DNA from: Bacillota bacterium
GTDB taxonomy: Bacteria > Bacillota > Clostridia > Christensenellales > Aristaeellaceae
NCBI GenBank assembly: GCA_023460055.1
Contig: JAEWRJ010000020.1
Span: forward strand, 1 to 20,120
Length of the DNA stretch: 20,120 bases
Direction of reading: 5' to 3'
Of this stretch, positions 13,571 to 20,120 are shown one piece after another. Made by a program: the position numbers and the translations under genes. Position 1 is the first letter of the stretch. Each line of letters opens with the position of its first letter. Under the pieces are notes generated by a model that saw only the letters and a program-made list of their open reading frames with translations, was not told the origin of the DNA and did not search any database.

Positions 13571-14827
13571 TCAGCGCTTCACGCCGATGCCGGCGGCCCT
13601 CAGCGCCAGCACGCGGCGCATCTCGTTGTTGCAGATCATAAAGCCCTCATCCACGCCCATGCCGGGCTTGGCTAATATCTGCTCCGGCTGTGACGCCATG
13701 GCGCACTGCACGCACACCTCGGCCGAGCGGTTGGTTTCATTGCAGGTGCCGCCCTGGTAGGCGCTGACCCCCTTTCCCTTGCAGTAGAGCACCGCCTCCA
13801 CCGTGTTGTGCACGCTGCCCAGGTCCGGCGTCTTGATCTGGATCATATGACCCGCCTTGTTATCGGCAAAGTAGATCACATCCTCCAGCGTGTTGCACCA
13901 TTCATCAGCCACCAGTTCGACATCGATGCCCTCCCGGTCAAGCAGGGCGGTCAGTCCGGCCAGATCCTTCATCTGCGCTTCGCGGCTGCCCGAATCCATC
14001 GGCCCCTCGATACGCAGGTGATAGGGCCTGGCGGCCTCTTCCAGTGTCTTTAAATAGTCAGCCATCGCGCGATAGTTGCTGTTGCCAAACACCATGCCGA
14101 TGGTGCCGTAGACATCGATGTGCAGCACAGGCTTGTAGCCTTGATGAGGCGCTTTGGAACTGATGCGGTCCCGAAGCCACTTGATATATTCCAGCAGCTT
14201 TTCTCCCTTTTGCCCGAGCTTCTCTTCCACATGGTTGAACAGCCCGTGAGGAAGCACATCCGCCGCCTTCATAATCATCTTGTCGGCGTTGGTATAGCGG
14301 TCATCGCCCGACTGGGTGAATATCTTCAGCGGCTCAAGGGATACATCAAGCCCGTACTCCTCGGCGACCACATCGCACATGTTCAGCTTTTTCGCCTTGG
14401 CGACGGCATCCAGAATGGCCTGCGACACGCCGTAGCGGATCGCGGTGTGCAGCCGTTTGCCGCCTGCCTCCATACGGTCGATCTCTCCGGCCAGTTTACG
14501 GAAGCTGTCAAGCTCCCGGCCTACAAGATGTTTGGCCACTTCCCCCTCAATGAGCGGAATGAAGTTCTCCGCCAGGAACAGAGGATCGCGCCCGCCCGCG
14601 CCCGAATACTGCACAGCCGCGCAGTCGCCCCAGGCGATCTGCCCGTCTTCCAGCACCAGCATCACGCTGATCGCCTCGCCTGCCTGACGAACGCCCGTAA
14701 ATCCCGGCGTCATCGGCTCCCCCTCATACATGGCCCCGTCATGGGCGGCGCCGGCCTTGATGGCGGCCTGATCGTCAAAATAAAACCCTGTTCTTCCCGG
14801 AGCGCAAATGACCTTGCTGATTTTCAT
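13571..14827 (-). CDS. mal: Methylaspartate ammonia-lyase (beta-methylaspartase)
   Basis: Converts (2S,3S)-3-methylaspartate to mesaconate and ammonia, the second step of the methylaspartate route of glutamate fermentation. It belongs to the enolase superfamily. The length of 418 residues is close to the clostridial enzyme (about 413). Metal ligands are D238 (HIDVYG), E274 (RIEGPMD) and D308 (VADEW). The general base is K332 in IQIKTPDLG, and H194 (VLPHG) is the second catalytic residue; all lie within one position of the Clostridium tetanomorphum numbering as I recall it. A GGGAGA ribosome-binding site precedes the ATG, 23 nt after the glmE stop. All key residues are present, so it should be active. 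Confidence 0.96.
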   Translation of the reverse strand: MKISKVICAPGRTGFYFDDQAAIKAGAAHDGAMYEGEPMTPGFTGVRQAGEAISVMLVLEDGQIAWGDCAAVQYSGAGGRDPLFLAENFIPLIEGEVAKHLVGRELDSFRKLAGEIDRMEAGGKRLHTAIRYGVSQAILDAVAKAKKLNMCDVVAEEYGLDVSLEPLKIFTQSGDDRYTNADKMIMKAADVLPHGLFNHVEEKLGQKGEKLLEYIKWLRDRISSKAPHQGYKPVLHIDVYGTIGMVFGNSNYRAMADYLKTLEEAARPYHLRIEGPMDSGSREAQMKDLAGLTALLDREGIDVELVADEWCNTLEDVIYFADNKAGHMIQIKTPDLGSVHNTVEAVLYCKGKGVSAYQGGTCNETNRSAEVCVQCAMASQPEQILAKPGMGVDEGFMICNNEMRRVLALRAAGIGVKR

Positions 14828-14850
14828 ATCGTTTCTCCCGCAGCGTATTT

Positions 14851-16305
14851 TTATTCCCTTGGCCGGCCGACCAGTCGGCTTTTGCTGATGGCGTAAATAT
14901 CGTCAATAGACATCTGGAAGGATACCTCACGCCCTTCAAACTTCGCCCGCTGGGCGATCTTCTCCCGGTGGAAATCCTTGATATCCTTTGTAAAGGGCAG
15001 GTTGCCGCAGTCAAGCATGCGCACCGCGCCATAGTGATCGCGCGCCGGCATGATCTTGCCCGCATTCATGCGGCTGGGCGCGAAGGGCACGTCGATCACC
15101 CCGGCCTGGAAAGCGCGCACGGTGCCGACGGCAATATCTCCCTCGCCCAGCTCAAGCGTCTTTTCGATTATGCACCGGACCTCGCGCTTGATCTGATCAA
15201 CCTCCTCGCGCAGCACGCTGTCATCCACCATCTTCTGATCGGCCAGCATATGGATCAGCTGGCTTGTCGCGCGCAGGCCCGCGGCGTTGGCCTCCATGGT
15301 TGGCACGCCCATGGCCTCATGCGGCGTTTTCACGATGACCTTGGTCGCCTTGGCCAAAGCCGCCGCGGCGCTGCCCCAGCAGATCACGGCGAATGCTCTT
15401 GCCTCATCCTGCGGGAAGCCGCCCATCCACTGGTGCAGAACGGTCGACACATTGCAGTCCTTATAGCCGAAGCGCTCCAGGTACTCCTTCACCTGCTCGC
15501 GCAGGGCATGGATGGCGGCCACATCCTGCACCAGGTTGCCGCACTGGCCGTAGCCCACAGTGATGTTGCGCACCCCCTGCTCCGCCGCCACAAGGGCCTC
15601 AATGATGGCTACGGCGTTTGATACGCAGGGCGGCACCAGCGTGCCCGTCAGGGGGCCGAAGGGCTCGCGGTTGATGCTGATGCCACGCTCTTCATAGTAG
15701 CCCGTCAGCCTGTCCACATACTGCCAGGTCAGCAGCGTATGCTCCATCGATACGTTCTTAGCGTAGGGGATATTATAGGAGATGCCGCCGCCCTCAAAGC
15801 TGGTAAAGCCGCCGGCCAGCGTGATTTCGGCCAGCAGGCGCGCGTCCGGGGTGCCGTGGCGCACCTGAACGGGTGAATTGACGGCGCTTGTCACCCTCCT
15901 GCATCCCGCGACACCGTGGTTGACAGCCGGAAATCCGTTGAGCATGGCCTTGCCGGATGACTCGGATTCCTCAATGCCGTGCTGCGCGTCCTCATAGCGG
16001 TTGAGGCGCGTGTAGGCATCAATCGTGGTAGGCAAAAGGTCCGCCCCTCCCTCTGTTTCCAGGTGGCGCAAAAGGCGGATATGCTCCTCGATGAGGGGCA
16101 CACCCGCGCGCGGCTGGATGAGCGTAATATCCTTCCTGATGGCCATATCAAGCTTTGACTGGAATCGTTTATCCATCGGGATGGCCTTCTGGTAGGCCAC
16201 CGCCTCATCCAGGTCCACCTCCCTGCCGGTCGGCCAGGCAGCCAGCACCTTCCTGCGCTCGCCTAAAAACTGTTCCTCAGACCATTTCCTGTTGATCAGC
16301 TGCAT
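14851..16305 (-). CDS. glmE: Methylaspartate (glutamate) mutase subunit E
   Basis: Catalytic TIM-barrel subunit of coenzyme-B12-dependent glutamate mutase, which rearranges L-glutamate to 3-methylaspartate together with GlmS. At 484 residues it nearly equals the Clostridium cochlearium protein (483). The substrate-binding residues known from that enzyme occur at the same numbers: R66 (IQPRAG), R100, R149 and H150 (QVRHGTPDA), E171 (FTSFEGGG), Y177 and Y181. GGGGAG lies upstream of the ATG at 16305. The start lies inside the end of glmL (29-base overlap), which implies coupled translation and coordinated subunit supply. Confidence 0.96.
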   Translation of the reverse strand: MQLINRKWSEEQFLGERRKVLAAWPTGREVDLDEAVAYQKAIPMDKRFQSKLDMAIRKDITLIQPRAGVPLIEEHIRLLRHLETEGGADLLPTTIDAYTRLNRYEDAQHGIEESESSGKAMLNGFPAVNHGVAGCRRVTSAVNSPVQVRHGTPDARLLAEITLAGGFTSFEGGGISYNIPYAKNVSMEHTLLTWQYVDRLTGYYEERGISINREPFGPLTGTLVPPCVSNAVAIIEALVAAEQGVRNITVGYGQCGNLVQDVAAIHALREQVKEYLERFGYKDCNVSTVLHQWMGGFPQDEARAFAVICWGSAAAALAKATKVIVKTPHEAMGVPTMEANAAGLRATSQLIHMLADQKMVDDSVLREEVDQIKREVRCIIEKTLELGEGDIAVGTVRAFQAGVIDVPFAPSRMNAGKIMPARDHYGAVRMLDCGNLPFTKDIKDFHREKIAQRAKFEGREVSFQMSIDDIYAISKSRLVGRPRE

Positions 16306-17689
16306 ATGCTTCTCCCCTTTTTAAGTGGTCGTTCATCATATCAAAGGCCGCTTCCCGGTTGTAGCCGGCCAGTAAACCCATCGCCGACAGGATATACTGC
16401 CTGTCTACAGTTACCTCAAATTGGCGCGGTATCAGCGCGCCGGCGTCACGTACCCTCGCGCTTTCACGCACGATGCCCGCGGCGTCCGCGGCGTGGATCA
16501 AGGCACCGCCGGTCAGTATCACGCGGTTCACCCGCGTCAGATCCTTGCCCGTCTGCCTGTATAGCAGGCCCGCGGGCGAATATACTTCCTCCAGCGTGCC
16601 GGCATGCCGTATCAGCCCCAGGCGGATCGCCAGCACGGCCAGCGCCCTGTCAAAGGCTCCCTCATCCTCGTTTTGAGGCAGCAGGGAAGGGGCGCGGTCA
16701 ATAGATACCATCAGTTCATTGCAGCGGCTTTCGCTCAAGCCGCTGACGGCACAAAGCTCTTCCATGCCGGCCGCTGCCAGGATGCCGCGCGCGCTGTAGC
16801 GCATGCCGATATCTCCCTCTACCGTACGCTTGACCCGCGGCTCACGCAGGCCATGCAAGCCGATAGAAGGATCAAGAGGGTCGCCCACGGCGATGGAATA
16901 GATATCAGTCGTTGCCCCGCCCAGATCGACCGCCACCAGATCTCCCAGGCCCTTTTTGCCTGGCAGGCCGTCGCCCAGCAGCGTCAACGCCTCCAGCACC
17001 GCCGAGGGTGTCGGCATCAGGATGCCGTCCAATACCTCGCTGTAATCCGAAAGGCCCTTCCCGCGGACAATGCGCTCTAAAAAAATCTCCCGGATAACCT
17101 GCTGGGCTGGCGTTATCTCAAGCTTGCCAAGAGCGGGCATCACGTTGGGCGCGGTATACACCCGGTGGGCGCTGTTTGCAAGCGCCTGCGCGCAGGTGGA
17201 GGCCGCTGCCCTGTTGCCCGCGTATACGACAGGAAAGTCGCCCGGTATCTTCGCGACCACCCCCGCGTTATGGCGCACGACATCACTGTTGCCTCCATCC
17301 GTCCCGCCGACCAGCAGCAGGATATCAGGCGAAGCCTGTTCAATTTCTCGCGCGTCATCATCCGTCAGCTCAAAGGCATAGGTATTGATCACCTTGGCCC
17401 CGGCGCCAAAGGCCGCAAAGCGAGCCGCCTTGGCCGTCAGACCTGGCACCAGGCCGCAGGCAACCATGCGCAAACCGCCCGCCGCGCTCGAACAGGCCAG
17501 GCGCGCGCGGTACTCGATCGGGCCGGTCTTTTGCGAAAGCAGGCGCAGCGCCTTATGAAAGCCGATGGATACATCCTCCGCCGCGGTCGTATAGCTCTGG
17601 GCGGTCGCCAAAATAATACGGCCTCCAGCGTCAACAGCCGTCAGCTTGGTATAGGTCGATCCGAAGTCGATCAGCAGTACGGGATCCAT
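16277..17689 (-). CDS. glmL: Glutamate mutase reactivating protein (MutL/GlmL)
   Basis: ASKHA-fold ATPase of 470 residues thought to reactivate glutamate mutase by releasing inactivated cobalamin, as described for GlmL/MutL in other clostridia. Phosphate-1 loop: LLIDFGSTYTKLTAVD near the N-terminus. A second glycine-rich motif, LLVGGTDGGNSDVV, follows in the first half. Phosphate-2: VAVDLGGATTDIYSI in the second half. Adenosine motif: VILTGGALIHA near the C-terminus. The start is ambiguous, because the glmS stop is followed directly by TTG and then ATG (TGATTGATG). I chose the ATG at 17689, three bases after the stop; a TTG start at 17692 would add one residue. It lies between the two mutase subunit genes. 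Confidence 0.93.
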   Translation of the reverse strand: MDPVLLIDFGSTYTKLTAVDAGGRIILATAQSYTTAAEDVSIGFHKALRLLSQKTGPIEYRARLACSSAAGGLRMVACGLVPGLTAKAARFAAFGAGAKVINTYAFELTDDDAREIEQASPDILLLVGGTDGGNSDVVRHNAGVVAKIPGDFPVVYAGNRAAASTCAQALANSAHRVYTAPNVMPALGKLEITPAQQVIREIFLERIVRGKGLSDYSEVLDGILMPTPSAVLEALTLLGDGLPGKKGLGDLVAVDLGGATTDIYSIAVGDPLDPSIGLHGLREPRVKRTVEGDIGMRYSARGILAAAGMEELCAVSGLSESRCNELMVSIDRAPSLLPQNEDEGAFDRALAVLAIRLGLIRHAGTLEEVYSPAGLLYRQTGKDLTRVNRVILTGGALIHAADAAGIVRESARVRDAGALIPRQFEVTVDRQYILSAMGLLAGYNREAAFDMMNDHLKRGEAYAADQQEMV

Positions 17690-17692
17690 CAA

Positions 17693-18103
17693 TCAGTCCC
17701 CCAAATCCTCCCTGAGTGCCGCGATGGCCGCTTCAGGCGGTGTGCCGGGGCCGAACACGCGGTCAAAGCCCATGTCCTTGAAGCGCTTCTCCACTTCCTC
17801 AAAGGGCTGCTTGCCCACAACAATGTTTCCGCCCACATACATCAGGATGCGCTTCAGCCCGGCCTCGTCGCACTTATCCCGCAGCCCCTGACAGTCAAGC
17901 TCGCCATGGCCGTATAGGGAAGAGACGATGATGGCGTCAGCCGCGGATTCGATCGCCGCCTCTATATATTCTTCCTGGGACACCATGACACCCAGATTGA
18001 TCACATGAAAGCCGGCTTGCGTGAAGGCATAGTTGAGTATCTGATTGCCAACCGCGTGAACATCCGCGCCGATGACCCCCATGACAAGCGTTTTCTTGCC
18101 CAT
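17693..18103 (-). CDS. glmS: Methylaspartate (glutamate) mutase subunit S, cobalamin-binding
   Basis: Small B12-binding subunit of glutamate mutase, 136 residues, matching the clostridial family (about 137). It has the base-off/His-on cobalamin signature DVHAVG, with D14 and H16 supplying the lower cobalt ligand. The SSL stretch (VSSLYGHGE) and the GG motif (MYVGGNIVVG) that hold the nucleotide tail are also present. It forms the heterotetramer with GlmE. AGGAGG lies 8 nt upstream of the ATG. It is the first gene of the operon, just downstream of a strong promoter. This GlmS is the mutase subunit, not glucosamine-6-phosphate synthase. Confidence 0.96.
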   Translation of the reverse strand: MGKKTLVMGVIGADVHAVGNQILNYAFTQAGFHVINLGVMVSQEEYIEAAIESAADAIIVSSLYGHGELDCQGLRDKCDEAGLKRILMYVGGNIVVGKQPFEEVEKRFKDMGFDRVFGPGTPPEAAIAALREDLGD

Positions 18104-18129
18104 AGAATATTCCTCCTTGTAATATCAGA

Positions 18130-18158
18130 ATCATACCTTCCTTTTCCCAGTCTGTCAA
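18130..18158 (-). promoter_or_regulatory. Promoter of the glutamate mutase operon
   Basis: On the minus strand, a perfect TTGACA (18158-18153) and TATGAT (18135-18130) are separated by 17 bp. Transcription should start near 18123, only about 20 nt before the glmS start. The leader is therefore too short to hold a cobalamin riboswitch. This suggests high basal expression. Confidence 0.82.
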
Positions 18159-18188
18159 TACGCGCCGCCCTTCACAAACACCCTTTGC

Positions 18189-18218
18189 TTGCTAGCCGCG
18201 CAGGCTTTCAGATATAAT
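18189..18218 (+). promoter_or_regulatory. Promoter of the glycosyltransferase-recD2 transcript
   Basis: TTGCTA (18189-18194) and a perfect TATAAT (18213-18218) are 18 bp apart. Transcription would begin near 18225, which excludes the in-frame ATG at 18217 and supports the ATG at 18259. It diverges from the glutamate mutase promoter. Confidence 0.65.
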
Positions 18219-18258
18219 GAGGGCGGTTATCAAAATGACAAAAAGGAGGTTCCTGTAC

Positions 18259-19473
18259 ATGAAAATAGCTCAGTGTACGGATACCTTTCTGCCGATCACC
18301 GATGGCGTGGGACGCGTTGTCCATGCCTACGCGACCGGCCTTTCCGCCCTGGGTCATGAGGTGACAGTGATCTCACCTTTATATGATACCGGTCACAGGG
18401 CCAACTACCCCTTTGAGCTGGTGGATTATTTAAGCTACGCGGTCCCCACCGCGCCGCAATACAAGATGGGAACTGCGGCCGCGGACGCGCATTACCGCAA
18501 GCGCATCAGTATGGTCAAGCTGGATATTCTGCACGCGCACGGCCCCTTCGGGGCGGGCCGGGAGGCGCTGCGCTTGGCCAGGCTGCGCGATATTCCGCTG
18601 GTGGTCAGCTTTCACTCAAAATACTATGATGATTTCTATAAGGTGACGAAAAGCTCGTCCATCTCAAAGATTGCTGTCAGCAATATTGTTCATTTCTATG
18701 AACGCTGCGACGACGTATGGGCGGTCAGCGGGCCCACTGCGGATGTGCTGCGGGAGTATGGATTCAAAGGCCCTATCCGCGTGATGCCAAACGGCGTGAC
18801 ACCAAGGACGGCAGACCCCTCAGCGGCTGAGCGCGTGAAGCGCCTGCTCGGCCTGCGCGACGAGCCCATGCTGCTCTTCGTCGGCCAGATCAACTGGAAA
18901 AAGAACATCCTGCGGGTACTGGAAGCTTCGGCCCTGCTCAGGCGGGAGGGGCGGAGCTTCCGCCTGGTGCTGGCCGGCAAAGGGCCTGATGAGGAAGCGG
19001 TGCTGTCAAAGATTAAGGAGCTGGGTCTTGAGGATGTATGCTCGCTGCCCGGCCACATCACCGATACCGCGGATCTTGACGCGCTGTATAGCTGCTCTTC
19101 GCTGTTTGTGTTTCCTTCCCTGTACGATAACGCGCCGATGGTGGTTCGCGAAGCCGCGGTCATGGGCCTCCCCTCAGTCATGGTGCGGGGCAGCGACGCC
19201 GCTGATGTTGTACGCGAAGGCGAAAACGGGTTTTTATGCGACGACAGCGCGGAAGGTCTGGCCCGCGTGATCGCCTGCGCGCTCGAAAAGCCCGAAGAAA
19301 CCAAAATGATCGGCGAAAGAGCCCGCAGGGACATACCCGTCTTCTGGGAAAGCCTGATGCCCCAGGTGATCGAGGCCTATGAGGAGATAATTGAAAACTA
19401 CCAGGGACGGACTCGCCGCAAGCCCAGCCGCCCCGCCAATGCCTATTCCATCTGGGATTCGGAGGATGAATGA
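18259..19473 (+). CDS. Glycosyltransferase family 4 protein (GT-B fold)
   Basis: Retaining glycosyltransferase of 404 residues. The N-terminal domain has MKIAQCTDTFLPITDGVGRV with the glycine-rich acceptor loop, and HAHGPFGAGREAL (92-104) followed by PLVVSFHSKYYDD. The C-terminal nucleotide-sugar domain has LLFVGQINWKKNILRVLEA (205-223). The donor motif is FPSLYDNAPMVVREAAVMGLP, where the usual EX7E reads DX7E (D290, E298). Related enzymes glycosylate diacylglycerol, phosphatidylinositol or surface glycans, and the acceptor here is unknown. AGGAGG lies 9 nt upstream of the ATG at 18259, downstream of the promoter. The stop overlaps the recD2 start by 4 bases (ATGA). Confidence 0.9.
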   Translation: MKIAQCTDTFLPITDGVGRVVHAYATGLSALGHEVTVISPLYDTGHRANYPFELVDYLSYAVPTAPQYKMGTAAADAHYRKRISMVKLDILHAHGPFGAGREALRLARLRDIPLVVSFHSKYYDDFYKVTKSSSISKIAVSNIVHFYERCDDVWAVSGPTADVLREYGFKGPIRVMPNGVTPRTADPSAAERVKRLLGLRDEPMLLFVGQINWKKNILRVLEASALLRREGRSFRLVLAGKGPDEEAVLSKIKELGLEDVCSLPGHITDTADLDALYSCSSLFVFPSLYDNAPMVVREAAVMGLPSVMVRGSDAADVVREGENGFLCDDSAEGLARVIACALEKPEETKMIGERARRDIPVFWESLMPQVIEAYEEIIENYQGRTRRKPSRPANAYSIWDSEDE

Positions 19474-20120
19474 GCGAACGCTTGGAGGAGCTGCAGGGCA
19501 CGGTCGCCGATACTGTCTTTCGCAACAACGAAAACGGCTGGTCGGTCATTGAGGTGCGCGCGCAGGGCGACATCATCACGGTTGTAGGCGCGCTGCCCGC
19601 CCTGTCCACAGGCGAAACCTGCCTGTTTGGGGGCGAATGGGCGCACCACCCGCAGTATGGCAAGCAGTTCAAAGCAAGCTCCTGCAGCATTCAGACACCC
19701 ACCACCCTGCGCGGCATCGAGCGCTATCTGGGCAGCGGCATCATCAAAGGCGTCGGCCCAAGCACAGCCCGGCTGATCGTGGAGCATTTCGGCCAGGATA
19801 CCCTCCAGGTACTCAGCGAGCAGCCCGAGCGGCTGCGGGAGATACCCGGCATCGGCAAGAGGCGCTGCGAGCAGATAGCGGGAAGCTATCTTGAACAGCA
19901 TCTTCTGCGCAAAACCATGGTTTTTTTACAGACCTACGGACTGTCTGTCGGGCTATCCGAAAAGATCAGCAAAAGGTATAAGGACCGAGCGGAAGAAGTG
20001 ATCCGCGCCAATCCTTATCAGCTGATCGATGATATAGACGGCATAGGCTTTTTGACCGCCGACCGCATCGCCCTGTCGCTGGGATTTTCGCAGTCCGGCG
20101 AGGGGCGTCTGAGGGCCGGC
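19470..20120 (+). CDS. recD2: RecD2-type ATP-dependent DNA helicase, N-terminal part
   Basis: The first 217 codons of a reading frame that runs off the right edge; RecD2 proteins are normally over 700 residues. Residues 5-70 form the OB-like N-terminal domain (ELQGTVADTVFRNNENGWSVIEV). Tandem helix-hairpin-helix segments follow (IIKGVGPSTARLIVEHFG, then EIPGIGKRRCEQI), as well as the conserved NPYQLIDDIDGIGFLTADRIA. The helicase Walker motifs should lie beyond the window. RecD2 is a 5'-3' helicase of Firmicutes and Deinococcus acting in DNA repair, independent of RecBC. GGAGG lies 4 nt before the ATG, which overlaps the glycosyltransferase stop. Confidence 0.92.
   Translation, partial: MSERLEELQGTVADTVFRNNENGWSVIEVRAQGDIITVVGALPALSTGETCLFGGEWAHHPQYGKQFKASSCSIQTPTTLRGIERYLGSGIIKGVGPSTARLIVEHFGQDTLQVLSEQPERLREIPGIGKRRCEQIAGSYLEQHLLRKTMVFLQTYGLSVGLSEKISKRYKDRAEEVIRANPYQLIDDIDGIGFLTADRIALSLGFSQSGEGRLRAG

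Noticed and set aside
14120..14896. 258-codon plus-strand frame opposite mal
   Set aside because: It is antisense to a gene with all catalytic residues intact and has no support of its own.
18104..18258. Cobalamin riboswitch upstream of glmS
   Set aside because: The promoter lies so close to glmS that the leader is about 20 nt, too short for the aptamer.

Overview
The window looks like a chromosomal segment of a fairly GC-rich, anaerobic Firmicute of the Clostridia type. The evidence is a coenzyme-B12 glutamate mutase/methylaspartase operon of the clostridial kind, strong AGGAGG ribosome-binding sites, sigma-A type promoters (TTGACA-N17-TATAAT-like), a PadR/DUF1700/DUF4097 cassette, and an RsuA/RluB-type pseudouridine synthase. 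No rRNA, tRNA, CRISPR array, insertion sequence or phage gene was recognised. No genus can be assigned from the sequence alone.

Layout, left to right. Bases 1-190 hold an AT-rich non-coding stretch and a hairpin. Next is a minus-strand Gfo/Idh/MocA dehydrogenase (191-1297) with its own promoter. A divergent plus-strand group follows: a SAM methyltransferase, then two SPFH membrane proteins, HflK and HflC (1638-4436). A perfect 18-bp hairpin separates these from a minus-strand pair, a sugar isomerase/epimerase-like TIM barrel and a pseudouridine synthase (4506-6224). Plus-strand padR and a DUF1700-DUF4097 protein follow (6386-7736), then a minus-strand thioredoxin (7810-8118). A plus-strand run holds DUF4956, a VTC-domain protein, an RlmD/TrmA-type 23S rRNA uracil methyltransferase and a MATE transporter (8321-12470). 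A 162-bp palindromic element (12479-12640) then fills the gap before the minus-strand glutamate fermentation operon (18103 down to 12640). A plus-strand GT4 glycosyltransferase and the beginning of recD2 close the window.

The glutamate operon reads glmS - glmL - glmE - mal - P-loop/AlaRS-like protein. GlmS (B12-binding) and GlmE (catalytic) rearrange L-glutamate to (2S,3S)-3-methylaspartate. GlmL reactivates the mutase, and Mal removes ammonia to give mesaconate. Mesaconase and citramalate lyase, the next steps to acetate and pyruvate, are not in the window. The operon has a near-consensus promoter just upstream of glmS, and its genes overlap or are separated by no more than 23 nt.

The most unusual item is the last gene of this operon. 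It joins a Walker-A P-loop domain to a domain that resembles the editing (second additional) domain of alanyl-tRNA synthetase, with altered metal-ligand spacing. The second is the 162-bp palindrome next to it, whose G-U pairing pattern suggests a structured RNA on the plus strand.
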